DNA from: Cyclobacteriaceae bacterium
GTDB taxonomy: Bacteria > Bacteroidota > Bacteroidia > Cytophagales > Cyclobacteriaceae
Direction of reading: 5' to 3'
Assembly (NCBI GenBank): GCA_025808415.1
Contig: CP075525.1
Location: 2,899,501 to 2,963,500, forward strand
Length of the DNA stretch: 64,000 nucleotides
Shown here in pieces: positions 18,303-26,520 of the stretch. Position 1 is the stretch's first letter; every line of letters begins with the position of its first letter. The notes beneath the pieces are model-generated. The model was not told the DNA's origin. It saw nothing but the letters and a program-made list of their open reading frames with translations, and made no database searches. Position numbers and translations under genes: made by a program.

Positions 18303-18899
18303 CTAATGCATGCGATCTCCCCTGACTTTAAGGGTAGCCATTATCGTTGCTTCCTCTTCCAACAACTCACGCCAGCGTTTATCTACTTCATCAGCAGGCC
18401 TGTAGGTTTTGGCCAATTGTAAAAAATTTTTGTAATGGCCAGCCTCCGATACCATCAGTTCATAATAAAACTTTGACAGTTCGGGGTCATTAATATTTTT
18501 CCATAGTAACTTAAATCGTTCGGCACTACGGGCTTCAATCAGGGCATTCATCAAAAGCTTTTCCACCAACTGCTGTTCACGGCTTCCACCTTTACGGATA
18601 GTTTTATGTAAGGCCTCCACATATTCATCTTTGCGCTGCTTTCCCAACGCATAGCCACGCTTTCTTAGCTCTTCCACAACGCGTTCAAAATGCCCCCACT
18701 CTTCCGCTACAACCGGTGTCAGCATCTCCACCAATGCTGCTTTGTCAGGATACTGAACAATGAGCGAGATACACGATGAAGCTGCCTTTTGCTCACAATA
18801 GGCATGATCAACCAAAATATCTTCAATATTTTTTTCGGCAACATCGACCCAACGCGGATCGGTGGACAGTTCAAGTCCTAGTGTAAATTTATCTTTCAT
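18303..18899 (-). CDS. miaE: tRNA-(ms2io6A37) hydroxylase MiaE-like
   Basis: MiaE hydroxylates the isopentenyl group of ms2i6A37 in tRNAs reading U-starting codons, using a non-haem di-iron centre. The 198-residue protein is an all-helical ferritin-like fold. The ligand pattern is visible: Glu in 'EDILVDHAYCEQKAA', the E-x-x-H of 'EEWGHFERV', Glu in 'LIEARSAERFKLL' and the second E-x-x-H in 'SEAGHYKNF'. This arrangement and the length match MiaE. The nearby tRNA-Ser(CGA) reads a U-starting codon, but no functional tie is claimed. It starts 25 bases downstream of nothing recognisable; the porin gene lies upstream on the same strand. Confidence 0.88.
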   Translation of the reverse strand: MKDKFTLGLELSTDPRWVDVAEKNIEDILVDHAYCEQKAASSCISLIVQYPDKAALVEMLTPVVAEEWGHFERVVEELRKRGYALGKQRKDEYVEALHKTIRKGGSREQQLVEKLLMNALIEARSAERFKLLWKNINDPELSKFYYELMVSEAGHYKNFLQLAKTYRPADEVDKRWRELLEEEATIMATLKVRGDRMH

Positions 18900-18924
18900 G
18901 AATAAATAAGAAGCCTATGCGGCC

Positions 18925-20871
18925 TTAATCATAAAACGACCAATCGAATCCAAAATCAAATACATTTACCACGCCCGGGTAAAAAGGTGTGGGTATATTT
19001 CCATACGGGTTAAATGCTTTTAAAACATTACTGTATCTAAAAAACACCCTGCCCCGTATAATTTTAGCATTCAGAAAAACATCCATGACCGGGAAAGACG
19101 GACTCCTGAAACTTTGCTGTGTGTGGAATTGCTGAATCACAGGGTCGTACCCGTATGCATAATAGGCCGACTTCCAGTGCAAGTCAACCCCAACCTGAAA
19201 ATCAAAGTTACCGTGGATCCAAATGTTTGCATATGCCAACTGCGCATTCACAAAAAGTTCAGGCAACTGAATGGCATTATCGGCATTTTCAAGAATCTTG
19301 CCATATATCACCTGCCCGCTCAGGGTAGTGTTTTTAAAGGGATTTATACGCACCGATAATTCAGGCAAAGCCAGGGTTTGAAAGCCAGAGGATTGAACAG
19401 GCAGTACCGTTTGATCAATACCAAAATCCCCTTGTTTGAAGAACACGTAATTCCTGAAGGTGGCCAGACGAATGCCCGGGTAAAGGCGCAACCAGTTCGA
19501 CTCATAGATCAGGTTACCCTTCAGTTCACTGGTTTCTACCGGACTGAAATAGTTCATCCAAATATCATGGCTTCCACGGTAGGCCTGTTGCAAAAAAGTT
19601 GGTGTTACCACCGACCGTTTAAGCGAAGCAGCAAACCATTTCGTTTTAATGGAACCTTCAACCCGGTACCGGGCATCCAGCATCGATTCGAGTAAGCCTT
19701 GCACCTCAACAAGCGAATCAAGCTGAAGAGCCATTCGGCCGCCAACATAAAATTCAACACCCTTTGTAGGGATGAAAAAATCATTCTGGTTAAAGTACCG
19801 GTAATCCATCGAAAAGTTTCGCAACGCAACATAACCGTTGTAAAACAGCTTTAACAGGTTGCCCTTTATCCCACCTTCATTACGTATAGTGTTGAATTTT
19901 ACCTGGTCGCGTGTTTGGGCACTGTCGATGATGATGGCATCAAAAAAATCCCGGTAAGGTTCGCCAGCTAAATTATCATAAAAGCGGTGGCGCCTTCGGT
20001 CACTATCAAACCGGTGATACACCTGAAGTGCTTCCCCCACTTTGTATTGCTGGTAGAAATGGTAATTCCTTCGCAAAACATTGCTCTCAGCATTGATCAA
20101 CCAGGGTTGGGCATTGTCTTCAAACAAATCGGCATAACTAAAACCGGCATCGGTGCGAACACCACCATACTCAAAAACGCGGTGGTACATTCTTTTAAAA
20201 CTGAACAGCGCAGTATAGGTACTGTCTTTGTTATGATAGCTCATGTGTAGATCATACGATTCGCTGCGGGCATTCCGGTCGCCTTTACCTTGCCGTTGTA
20301 TTTGTTTGTCGATAAAAAGCCCGTTGTAGTTAAAACCAAAATTCCAACGCGGGTTTATATTTCGGGCATACCGGATGTTGGTGAGTGAACGGCCATTGCC
20401 TCCCAACAACACGTTCATGTTCGAATAAGGCGACCGTGTATTGTAATATTTTGCAGGGTTGGCATCCCAGTAAATATCATACGTGTCAAACCCAACGGTG
20501 GCCCCCAGTGTTGACGGAACTTCGTAATATACCGGACGCATAGCCGTGCCGATGTTGCCCAAATCCTGGTAAAGGTTATTGTACCGGTTTACAAAAGTGA
20601 AGCGGTGAAAATTCCGGATTACAGTATCAATCGAAAAAGAGACCCAGCGATTAAAAAAAATATCCTCCTCATAAAACAATCGGGATGTGGTAGGGCCGTA
20701 AACCTGTTTTGTGCTATCATCAATTATGGAGGACCGGGTGCGGGTTTCAGGTTCTTCATCCTGCGCATGCAATGTTATTGCCAGAATCAAGCCGAAAAAG
20801 AAGAATAGGTACCTGAAAAAAATCACGCGCAAAGATAGGGGCAACAAACACACAGTTAAAAGTCTAACCAC
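18925..20871 (-). CDS. Putative outer-membrane porin (Bacteroidota 'putative porin' family)
   Basis: The 648-residue protein has a signal peptide followed by an acidic linker and then continuous alternating aromatic beta-strands to a C-terminal 'FDFGFDWSFYD'. It resembles the PF14121 putative porin family, usually encoded near lpxK in this phylum. No ATG exists in frame near the start: the open frame begins at GTG 20871, overlapping the lpxK stop by eight bases, and a second GTG at 20826 would give a more canonical 20-residue signal peptide ('IFFRYLFFFFGLILAITLHA'). I keep the longer limit but consider 20826 at least as likely. Solute specificity cannot be inferred. Confidence 0.85.
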   Translation of the reverse strand: MVRLLTVCLLPLSLRVIFFRYLFFFFGLILAITLHAQDEEPETRTRSSIIDDSTKQVYGPTTSRLFYEEDIFFNRWVSFSIDTVIRNFHRFTFVNRYNNLYQDLGNIGTAMRPVYYEVPSTLGATVGFDTYDIYWDANPAKYYNTRSPYSNMNVLLGGNGRSLTNIRYARNINPRWNFGFNYNGLFIDKQIQRQGKGDRNARSESYDLHMSYHNKDSTYTALFSFKRMYHRVFEYGGVRTDAGFSYADLFEDNAQPWLINAESNVLRRNYHFYQQYKVGEALQVYHRFDSDRRRHRFYDNLAGEPYRDFFDAIIIDSAQTRDQVKFNTIRNEGGIKGNLLKLFYNGYVALRNFSMDYRYFNQNDFFIPTKGVEFYVGGRMALQLDSLVEVQGLLESMLDARYRVEGSIKTKWFAASLKRSVVTPTFLQQAYRGSHDIWMNYFSPVETSELKGNLIYESNWLRLYPGIRLATFRNYVFFKQGDFGIDQTVLPVQSSGFQTLALPELSVRINPFKNTTLSGQVIYGKILENADNAIQLPELFVNAQLAYANIWIHGNFDFQVGVDLHWKSAYYAYGYDPVIQQFHTQQSFRSPSFPVMDVFLNAKIIRGRVFFRYSNVLKAFNPYGNIPTPFYPGVVNVFDFGFDWSFYD

Positions 20872-21904
20872 GATTTACAAAATCATGCAGTAACACATCA
20901 AAATCCTTACCATTCCCGATAAATTTCATTTCAATTGGTAAATAAAAAATGGGCAGGCTTTCGGCAAGGGATTTAAGTTCGTCACTCTCCAGTTTTACTT
21001 TATCTTTTTCTGTGGTGAGTATGCTAACCTGACCTTCTTTAAACTCACTTACCAATTTGGCCATTGTTTGTAAATCGGTTTTGGTGTAGAAATAGTGATC
21101 GCGAAATTCGAGGTGCTTTACAAGTGTGAAATTCTTAACCACATAGTCCTTTAAGGGTAAAGGCATGGCGATACCCGTTAACAAGATAACCTGCTTAGTA
21201 AAGGGTTTAGCGTAGTTAAGCAGCGGCTGAGGCTCACCATAACGGATGGTGGTGAAGAAAACCGGTTTGTTACTATAAGCATGCACCCGGTACATAATTT
21301 TCATCTTGTCGTTTTCACTCAGGCTTTCAGGGCACTTGGTGATGATGATAACATCTGCGCGGTTTGCGCCCTCCGGCCCTTCACGCAACCTGCCAAACGG
21401 CATCACATGATCATCATAAAAAGGTTTACTGTATTCGGAGAGTAAAATGGAAAACCCGGGGGTTACTCTACGGTGTTGAAAGGCATCATCCAGCACAATA
21501 ACCTGAACGTCAGGTCTGCCATCCAATAGGTGCGGTATAGCATACGCGCGGTCTTCACCCACGGCAACAACTACCGATGAACCATATTTATTAAATAGTT
21601 GATAGGGTTCATCACCCAGGGTTTTAGGGGTATCGTCAGGCGTTGCCAACCGAAAGCCTTTAGTCTTGCGGCCGTAGCCACGGCTAAGGGTTGCAAGTTT
21701 AAATGATCCACCCAAGGTGCGAATAATGTATTCAACCATTGGCGTTTTACCTGTACCGCCAACGGCCAGGTTGCCTACCCCAATAATGGGTATTGCAAAA
21801 GAGACCGAAGGCTTTAGCTTAAGGTCGTACAGACGGTTTCGGATGTTCATAACAACATCGTAGATAACCGCCAACGGCCACAGTAAAAGCTTCAAAACAG
21901 ACAT
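20864..21904 (-). CDS. lpxK: Tetraacyldisaccharide 4'-kinase (LpxK)
   Basis: LpxK phosphorylates the 4' position of the lipid A disaccharide precursor at the inner membrane. The 346-residue protein has an N-terminal amphipathic/membrane-associated helix, the P-loop 'GVGNLAVGGTGKTPMVEY' (around residue 48), then 'TLSRGYGRK' and 'VIVLDDAFQHRRV', all typical of LpxK. The divergent nif3 gene starts 56 bases away, and both directions have a good -7 box in the gap. It overlaps the porin gene downstream by eight bases, if that gene starts at the upstream GTG. Confidence 0.96.
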   Translation of the reverse strand: MSVLKLLLWPLAVIYDVVMNIRNRLYDLKLKPSVSFAIPIIGVGNLAVGGTGKTPMVEYIIRTLGGSFKLATLSRGYGRKTKGFRLATPDDTPKTLGDEPYQLFNKYGSSVVVAVGEDRAYAIPHLLDGRPDVQVIVLDDAFQHRRVTPGFSILLSEYSKPFYDDHVMPFGRLREGPEGANRADVIIITKCPESLSENDKMKIMYRVHAYSNKPVFFTTIRYGEPQPLLNYAKPFTKQVILLTGIAMPLPLKDYVVKNFTLVKHLEFRDHYFYTKTDLQTMAKLVSEFKEGQVSILTTEKDKVKLESDELKSLAESLPIFYLPIEMKFIGNGKDFDVLLHDFVNRG

Positions 21905-21912
21905 GAATATTG

Positions 21913-21942
21913 TAGCTTTGTTCGTTTAGAAAACCAAAAGTA
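21913..21942. promoter_or_regulatory. Divergent promoter pair for lpxK and nif3
   Basis: The plus strand carries TAGCTTTG (21913-21920) and the minus strand TACTTTTG (21942-21935). Both fit TAnnTTTG exactly and lie in the 56-base gap between the two divergent genes. Neither has a convincing -33 TTTG. The predicted transcripts overlap by a few bases. Confidence 0.4.
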
Positions 21943-21960
21943 CGATTAACCCGGTGATTC

Positions 21961-23061
21961 ATGAAAGTATCTGACATTACCCAATACCTGGAATCCATCG
22001 CACCCCGCGCTTATCAGGAATCGTATGACAACAGCGGGCTTTTAACTGGTAGTCCAAACCAGGAAGTTAAGGGTTTAGTGGTTACACTGGATTGCACTGA
22101 AGATGTGGTTGAAGAAGCCCTTGCACTAAACTGCAACCTTATCGTAGCACACCATCCGATTATCTTTAAAGGATTAAAGAAATTAACCGGAAGCAATTAC
22201 GTTGAACGAACTATTGTAAAAGCCATAAAAAACGACATGGCTATTTACGCCATACACACCAACCTAGATAATGTGCACCGTGGCGTGAATAAAAAAATTG
22301 CCGAGAAAATAGGTTTGCAAAACCTGAAAATACTGGCCCCCAAACCCAACACCCTCACGAAACTGGTAACCTTTATTCCAACGGAGCAAGCCGATAAGGT
22401 GCTTAGTCATTTATATGCCGCAGGTGCAGGGCAAATTGGTAATTACAAGAACTGTAGTTTTCAGGTTAATGGAACAGGCACATTTATGCCAAATGACGAA
22501 GCGAACCCACATATTGGTAAGGCCAACCAGCAGGAATCCGTTCAGGAGGTAAGGGCTGAAGTTATTTTTCCTGCTCATTTGGAAGGTGGAGTTCTCAGCG
22601 CCTTGAAAAAGTCCCATCCGTATGAAGAAGTGGCATATTACATAACCTCATTGGCGAACGAAAACCAGGAAGTAGGGTCTGGCATGGTGGGCGAATTAGC
22701 AGTGGAAATGGAGCCTGTGGTTTTCCTCAAACACCTGAAAAAAAGCATGGACTTACAGATTATCCGCCATACCCAAGCGATAAACAAGCCCGTGCGGAAA
22801 GTGGCTGTTTGCGGGGGATCGGGCAGCTTTTTACTCCCCTCTGCCATCCGTTCCGGGGCACAGGTTTTCATCACCGCTGATTTCAAATACCATGAGTTCT
22901 TTGATGCTGATAATCAGATTATTATAGCCGATATTGGGCACTATGAAAGCGAGGTGTTTACGAAAGATTTATTAACCGGTATTTTGAAAGAAAAATTTCC
23001 TACTTTTGCAGTCAATTTTTCCAGAACCAGCACGAATCCAGTACGTTATCTTATAGATTAA
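21961..23061 (+). CDS. Nif3-like dinuclear metal-centre protein (YbgI/YqfO family)
   Basis: The 366-residue protein has the Nif3 fold with metal-binding motifs 'LIVAHHPIIFKGLKKL' (near residue 63) and, near the C-terminus, 'FITADFKYHEFFDA' and 'IADIGHYESE'. It also carries the central insert (about residues 125-230) found in YqfO-type members but not in E. coli YbgI. These proteins form hexameric toroids with a di-metal site. Homologues are often labelled 'GTP cyclohydrolase 1 type 2 homologue', but the physiological role is unsettled. The next gene starts seven bases later, a pairing common in Bacteroidota. Confidence 0.93.
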   Translation: MKVSDITQYLESIAPRAYQESYDNSGLLTGSPNQEVKGLVVTLDCTEDVVEEALALNCNLIVAHHPIIFKGLKKLTGSNYVERTIVKAIKNDMAIYAIHTNLDNVHRGVNKKIAEKIGLQNLKILAPKPNTLTKLVTFIPTEQADKVLSHLYAAGAGQIGNYKNCSFQVNGTGTFMPNDEANPHIGKANQQESVQEVRAEVIFPAHLEGGVLSALKKSHPYEEVAYYITSLANENQEVGSGMVGELAVEMEPVVFLKHLKKSMDLQIIRHTQAINKPVRKVAVCGGSGSFLLPSAIRSGAQVFITADFKYHEFFDADNQIIIADIGHYESEVFTKDLLTGILKEKFPTFAVNFSRTSTNPVRYLID

Positions 23062-23068
23062 ATACTAA

Positions 23069-23875
23069 ATGGAAACTCAGACCGTAGCACAGAAACTCGA
23101 AGCCCTTGTTAAACTGCAAACCATCGACAGCAAATTAGACGAACTGATAAAATTGAGAGGCGACCTTCCCGATGAGGTCCAAGACCTGGAAGATGAGATG
23201 GCCGGGTACAATACACGACTTGAACGCCACCAGGCCGAACTGAAAGAAATAGAAGAAAACATCAAAAAAAGCAAAGAAGGCATTAAAGAGGCCGAAAAAC
23301 TCATCAAAAAATACTCCGAGCAACAAAAGAACGTAAGGAATAACCGCGAGTTCGATGCCATCACCAAAGAGGTTGAACTCCAGGAACTCGAAATCCAGAT
23401 CTGCGAAAAACGCATCAAAGAGGGTAAAGACTTGACCCAGGCCAAGAAAGACGAGATTACCAAAACAGAAGCCCTTATTGCCGAGCGTGGCGAGCACCTG
23501 AACATTAAAAAGAAAGAATTGGATGGCATCTTAGCGGAGAGCCAGGAAGAAGAAAAAAGACTTCTGGCCGAACGCGACAAAGCCGTAAAGAAAATTGAAG
23601 ACAAAACGCTCTTAAAGTACTATGAACGCTTACGCGGGAGCCTTTCCAATGGTTTAGCAGTAGTACGCGTAGTACGTGGCGCAGCTGAGGGCTGTAACAT
23701 CGTCATCCCTCCTCAGAAAATTGCCGAAATCCGTGAAAAGAAAAAGATTGTAATTGATGAGCATTCTGGTCGTATCTTAGCCGATGTGGACATGGACTCA
23801 CTGGATGACAGTGACAAGCCTAAAAAAGCTGGCGCACCTGCAACGCCTGTTCGCAGAAGGAAAACGGTTGGATAA
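23069..23875 (+). CDS. Coiled-coil protein of the C4 zinc-ribbon (PF02591) family with degenerate ribbon
   Basis: The 268-residue protein has a long antiparallel coiled coil (about residues 10-180, heptad-rich with Lys/Glu). A C-terminal module follows that aligns to the zinc-ribbon end of this family ('IVIPPQKIAEIREKKKIV...HSGRIL'). Normal members have four cysteines in two pairs flanking this stretch. Here only one is left (in 'GCNIVIPP') and the second pair reads 'DEHSG', so zinc binding is probably lost. The basic Pro-rich tail 'APATPVRRRKTVG' ends the protein. It follows nif3 by seven bases, and a strong intrinsic terminator begins 19 bases after its stop. Function unknown; nucleic-acid binding has been proposed for relatives. 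Confidence 0.85.
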   Translation: METQTVAQKLEALVKLQTIDSKLDELIKLRGDLPDEVQDLEDEMAGYNTRLERHQAELKEIEENIKKSKEGIKEAEKLIKKYSEQQKNVRNNREFDAITKEVELQELEIQICEKRIKEGKDLTQAKKDEITKTEALIAERGEHLNIKKKELDGILAESQEEEKRLLAERDKAVKKIEDKTLLKYYERLRGSLSNGLAVVRVVRGAAEGCNIVIPPQKIAEIREKKKIVIDEHSGRILADVDMDSLDDSDKPKKAGAPATPVRRRKTVG

Positions 23876-25355
23876 TTCTACTACCATATTATTTAAAAAG
23901 GCAGGCCTGTTAGCCTGCCTTTTTTTATGGGCATCTAACACAATCGCTCAACCATCATGGTTGGAAAAAGAACCCTATAAACAAGCTTACGATTTATGCC
24001 TTAAACTAAGGCTGGATGAGGGCCGGCATTTGCTGCAGGACCAACCAACGCCCCAGGCCATTTACATCAACTCATTGGCTGATGCACTTGAACTATTGAT
24101 TTCGGAAGATGCTGCCCGGTTTACTGACCTTGAAAAGCGCTATGAAAAGCGGGTGGACGTGTTAAAAAAGATAAGCCCGGCAACAGCCGAAAGCATTTTT
24201 GCATTGGCCGAATTGCGCTTGCAATGGGCTTTTGTTTACCTCAAGTTCGGGCATGACTTTACTTCCGCCTGGAGTATCCGTCAAGCCCATGTACTTACCC
24301 AGGAAGGTTTACGGAAATACCCTCAATTTATACCCCTCCAAAAAACTTCAGGCATATTGGAAATCATGCTTGGCTCCGTACCAGAAAAGTATCAATGGGT
24401 TTTGAGTATGCTGGGTATGAAAGGCTCGGTAGAAACCGGATTATTACAATTGCAGGCCGTTCAGGAAAACGAAAAGTCGCTTCGTTTTGAAACCACCCTG
24501 TTGTATCATTTAATTCAAGGTTTTGTCTTTCAACAAACCGACTCATCATTGGTTGCCCTCGAAAATCTCCACCATCAAAATCCCGACAACAAATTAGTGA
24601 TGTTTCTTGGGGCATCGCTGGCCATAAAAAATTCATTTAGTGAAATGGCTATGATATTACTGGAAAAACTCAAAGCGCAAAAGAATGGATTTCCCATATT
24701 TTATGCCGATTACCTGCTGGGCGAAGTCTACCTGCACCAGGGTAATTACCTTAAATCAATTCAGTCGTACAGGAATTTTATCCAAACCTATAAAGGCGCT
24801 AATTATATAAAAGATGCTTACTATAAAATCGGCCTTTCCTATTGGTTAATGAACATGCCTGAACAGGCACAGGCCAATTTTGAACTGGCCAAAAAAAATG
24901 GTAGGGAAGCAGCCGAAGCTGACAAGTATGCAACCCGAAGCCTTACCGAAAATGATTTTTCAAACAAAGCCCTAACGAAAGCGAGGTACAGCACGGATGG
25001 CGGCTACTATGATGATGCCATTCGCGTGTTGAAATCAATAAAAAAAGAAGAGTTGATCTCAACCCGCGAGCAGTCAGAATATTATTACCGGTTTGCCCGA
25101 TTGTACCATAAGTCAAATCAATACCAGGAAGCTAAACAGTTTTACTTACAAACCATTGACTTGAACGGAACTGAAAATTGGTACTTTGCACCCAATGCCT
25201 GCTTACAATTGGGCTATATTCTACGGGATGAGGGCCGCAACGAAGAGGCTCAGAAATATTTCAACAAAGCCATAAGTTATAAGAAGCACGCCTACAAAAA
25301 CAGCATCGATAGCAAAGCAAAATCGGCACTGGCTCAGCTTAAAAAATCAACATAA
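23868..25355 (+). CDS. Exported tetratricopeptide-repeat protein (TTG start)
   Basis: The open frame continues back to 23784 inside the previous gene, but that part is only a shadow of it. The first sensible start is TTG 23868, giving 495 residues beginning with a signal peptide ('LFKKAGLLACLFLWASNTIA'). No in-frame ATG exists until far downstream. The rest is helical with several TPR-like pairs, clearest near the C-terminus ('YYADYLLGEVYLHQGNYLKSIQSYRNF', 'YYKIGLSYWLMNMPEQAQANFELAKK', 'LQLGYILRDEGRNEEAQKYFNKA' type units). It probably acts as a periplasmic scaffold. The signal-peptide codons coincide with the terminator hairpin of the upstream gene, so expression may depend on read-through or on an internal promoter. 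Confidence 0.75.
   Translation: MDNSTTILFKKAGLLACLFLWASNTIAQPSWLEKEPYKQAYDLCLKLRLDEGRHLLQDQPTPQAIYINSLADALELLISEDAARFTDLEKRYEKRVDVLKKISPATAESIFALAELRLQWAFVYLKFGHDFTSAWSIRQAHVLTQEGLRKYPQFIPLQKTSGILEIMLGSVPEKYQWVLSMLGMKGSVETGLLQLQAVQENEKSLRFETTLLYHLIQGFVFQQTDSSLVALENLHHQNPDNKLVMFLGASLAIKNSFSEMAMILLEKLKAQKNGFPIFYADYLLGEVYLHQGNYLKSIQSYRNFIQTYKGANYIKDAYYKIGLSYWLMNMPEQAQANFELAKKNGREAAEADKYATRSLTENDFSNKALTKARYSTDGGYYDDAIRVLKSIKKEELISTREQSEYYYRFARLYHKSNQYQEAKQFYLQTIDLNGTENWYFAPNACLQLGYILRDEGRNEEAQKYFNKAISYKKHAYKNSIDSKAKSALAQLKKST
23895..23927 (+). terminator. Intrinsic terminator inside the TPR signal-peptide coding region
   Basis: AAAAAGGCAGGC (23895-23906) pairs perfectly with GCCTGCCTTTTT (23913-23924) around a six-base loop, followed by more T. 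It lies 19 bases past the stop of the coiled-coil gene and within codons about 10-20 of the downstream TPR protein. Confidence 0.8.
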
Positions 25356-25356
25356 A

Positions 25357-25998
25357 CTATACTACCGAAAGCGCTTTCTTCAACTGGGCTAAATGGGCGG
25401 TGTCGTTGTACCGTTCAACCGAAAACATCGATCCGGTATAGTTCAATACATACAAGCACGTATTTTCATGCTCAAACATATCCATGCTCCTTAATGGATA
25501 ACGCAACAGGTGGCAAAGCAATATCCGAATGGCGCGGCCATGCATGCAAATAAGAATAGTCTGTTCATCTTTCTGTTGCATGATATGATCAACAGCAGGC
25601 TTCATTCGCTTCACTACATCATCAGGGCTCTCACCACCCTCAATGCGAAGGTGTGTTTCACCCTTCTGCCATTGACTAAGCATGTAATGGTAGTAGGCAT
25701 CTTCTTCCGGTGTAATAGGCTGCCCTTCTTTCTTCCCCCACGATATTTCGTTCAACCCGGCAAGGCGTTCATGCGGGATGCCCGATTGTATGAAATAGTC
25801 GACTGATTCAATGGTGCGCTTCAGGACGGAGGTATATACTTTATCGAATAGGATATGCTTATACGAATCGTAAAACGCCTTTGCCTGTGCCCTGCCAAAG
25901 TCGTTCAAACTGCTATCAACCCCACTGCCTTGCACAATGCCCCGCAGGTTAAAATCGGTCTGTCCGTGGCGAACAATGTATATTTTTTTCGTGTTCAA
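25357..25998 (-). CDS. Histidine phosphatase family protein (phosphoglycerate-mutase-like)
   Basis: The 213-residue form begins at TTG 25998 ('NTKKIYIVRHGQTDFNLRG'), which puts the catalytic RHG motif at the usual distance from the N-terminus. The open frame extends to GTG 26070, but that would add a 24-residue tail reaching towards the divergent menI gene. The catalytic His lies in 'RHGQTD' and the second His in 'ILICMHGRAIRILL'; the Glu region is 'EISWGKKEGQPIT'. Members act as phosphomonoesterases on small phosphates (for example the RNase H-like/CobC or PhoE groups). The substrate cannot be told. It converges on the TPR gene with a one-base gap. Confidence 0.88.
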   Translation of the reverse strand: MNTKKIYIVRHGQTDFNLRGIVQGSGVDSSLNDFGRAQAKAFYDSYKHILFDKVYTSVLKRTIESVDYFIQSGIPHERLAGLNEISWGKKEGQPITPEEDAYYHYMLSQWQKGETHLRIEGGESPDDVVKRMKPAVDHIMQQKDEQTILICMHGRAIRILLCHLLRYPLRSMDMFEHENTCLYVLNYTGSMFSVERYNDTAHLAQLKKALSVV

Positions 25999-26092
25999 TT
26001 TGTACCTATTTTGGCCTTGTTTTGAGGCAAGAACCCTAAAAACTGCCGCAAAAATAGAAAAAGAATTCACTTACCACTTTCGACTATTTCGA

Positions 26093-26518
26093 ATGCCCTT
26101 ATTTAACCCTGACGTAACACTTGAAGCCCTGAATACGATGTCGGTTAATACCATGGTTGAACATCTCGGTATCGTGTTTACGGAAATCGGTGATGGATAC
26201 ATATCAGCCACCATGCCGGTTGATCACCGCACCCATCAACCTTACGGTTTACTTCATGGCGGTGCTTCCGTGGCATTAGCTGAAACGTTGGGCAGTGTTG
26301 CCGCACATTGTTGTATCGATACTGCAATTCAATACTGTGTAGGCTTGGATATAAATGCCAACCACCTTAAAGCAATTAAGGCTGGAGTAGTTACCGGGAC
26401 CACAAGGCCAATACACATTGGTAAACGGGCCCACGTTTGGGAAATCCGGATCACCAATGAAAAAGAAGAATTGATTTGCATAAGCCGCATCACGATGGCG
26501 GTTATTGATAAGCGTTAA
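26093..26518 (+). CDS. menI: 1,4-dihydroxy-2-naphthoyl-CoA hydrolase (MenI), hotdog fold
   Basis: ATG 26093 is chosen because the translated product (141 residues) then matches E. coli YdiI/MenI closely over its full length ('TLEALNTMSVNTMVEHLGI', 'GLLHGGASVALAETLGSVA', 'GLDINANHLKA', 'RPIHIGKRAHVWEI'). The catalytic Glu64 corresponds to YdiI Glu63. MenI releases CoA from 1,4-dihydroxy-2-naphthoyl-CoA before prenylation. It precedes menF by two bases and heads the menaquinone operon, which strengthens the assignment over a generic PaaI thioesterase. Earlier in-frame codons back to 25937 overlap the divergent phosphatase gene and are rejected. Confidence 0.88.
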   Translation: MPLFNPDVTLEALNTMSVNTMVEHLGIVFTEIGDGYISATMPVDHRTHQPYGLLHGGASVALAETLGSVAAHCCIDTAIQYCVGLDINANHLKAIKAGVVTGTTRPIHIGKRAHVWEIRITNEKEELICISRITMAVIDKR

Positions 26519-26520
26519 CC

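Noticed and set aside
23077..23604. 175-codon Ser-rich minus-strand ORF
   Set aside because: Antisense mirror of the Lys/Glu-rich coiled coil; composition is a by-product.
25937..26092. Upstream extension of menI
   Set aside because: Overlaps the divergent phosphatase gene; homology to YdiI begins at 26093.
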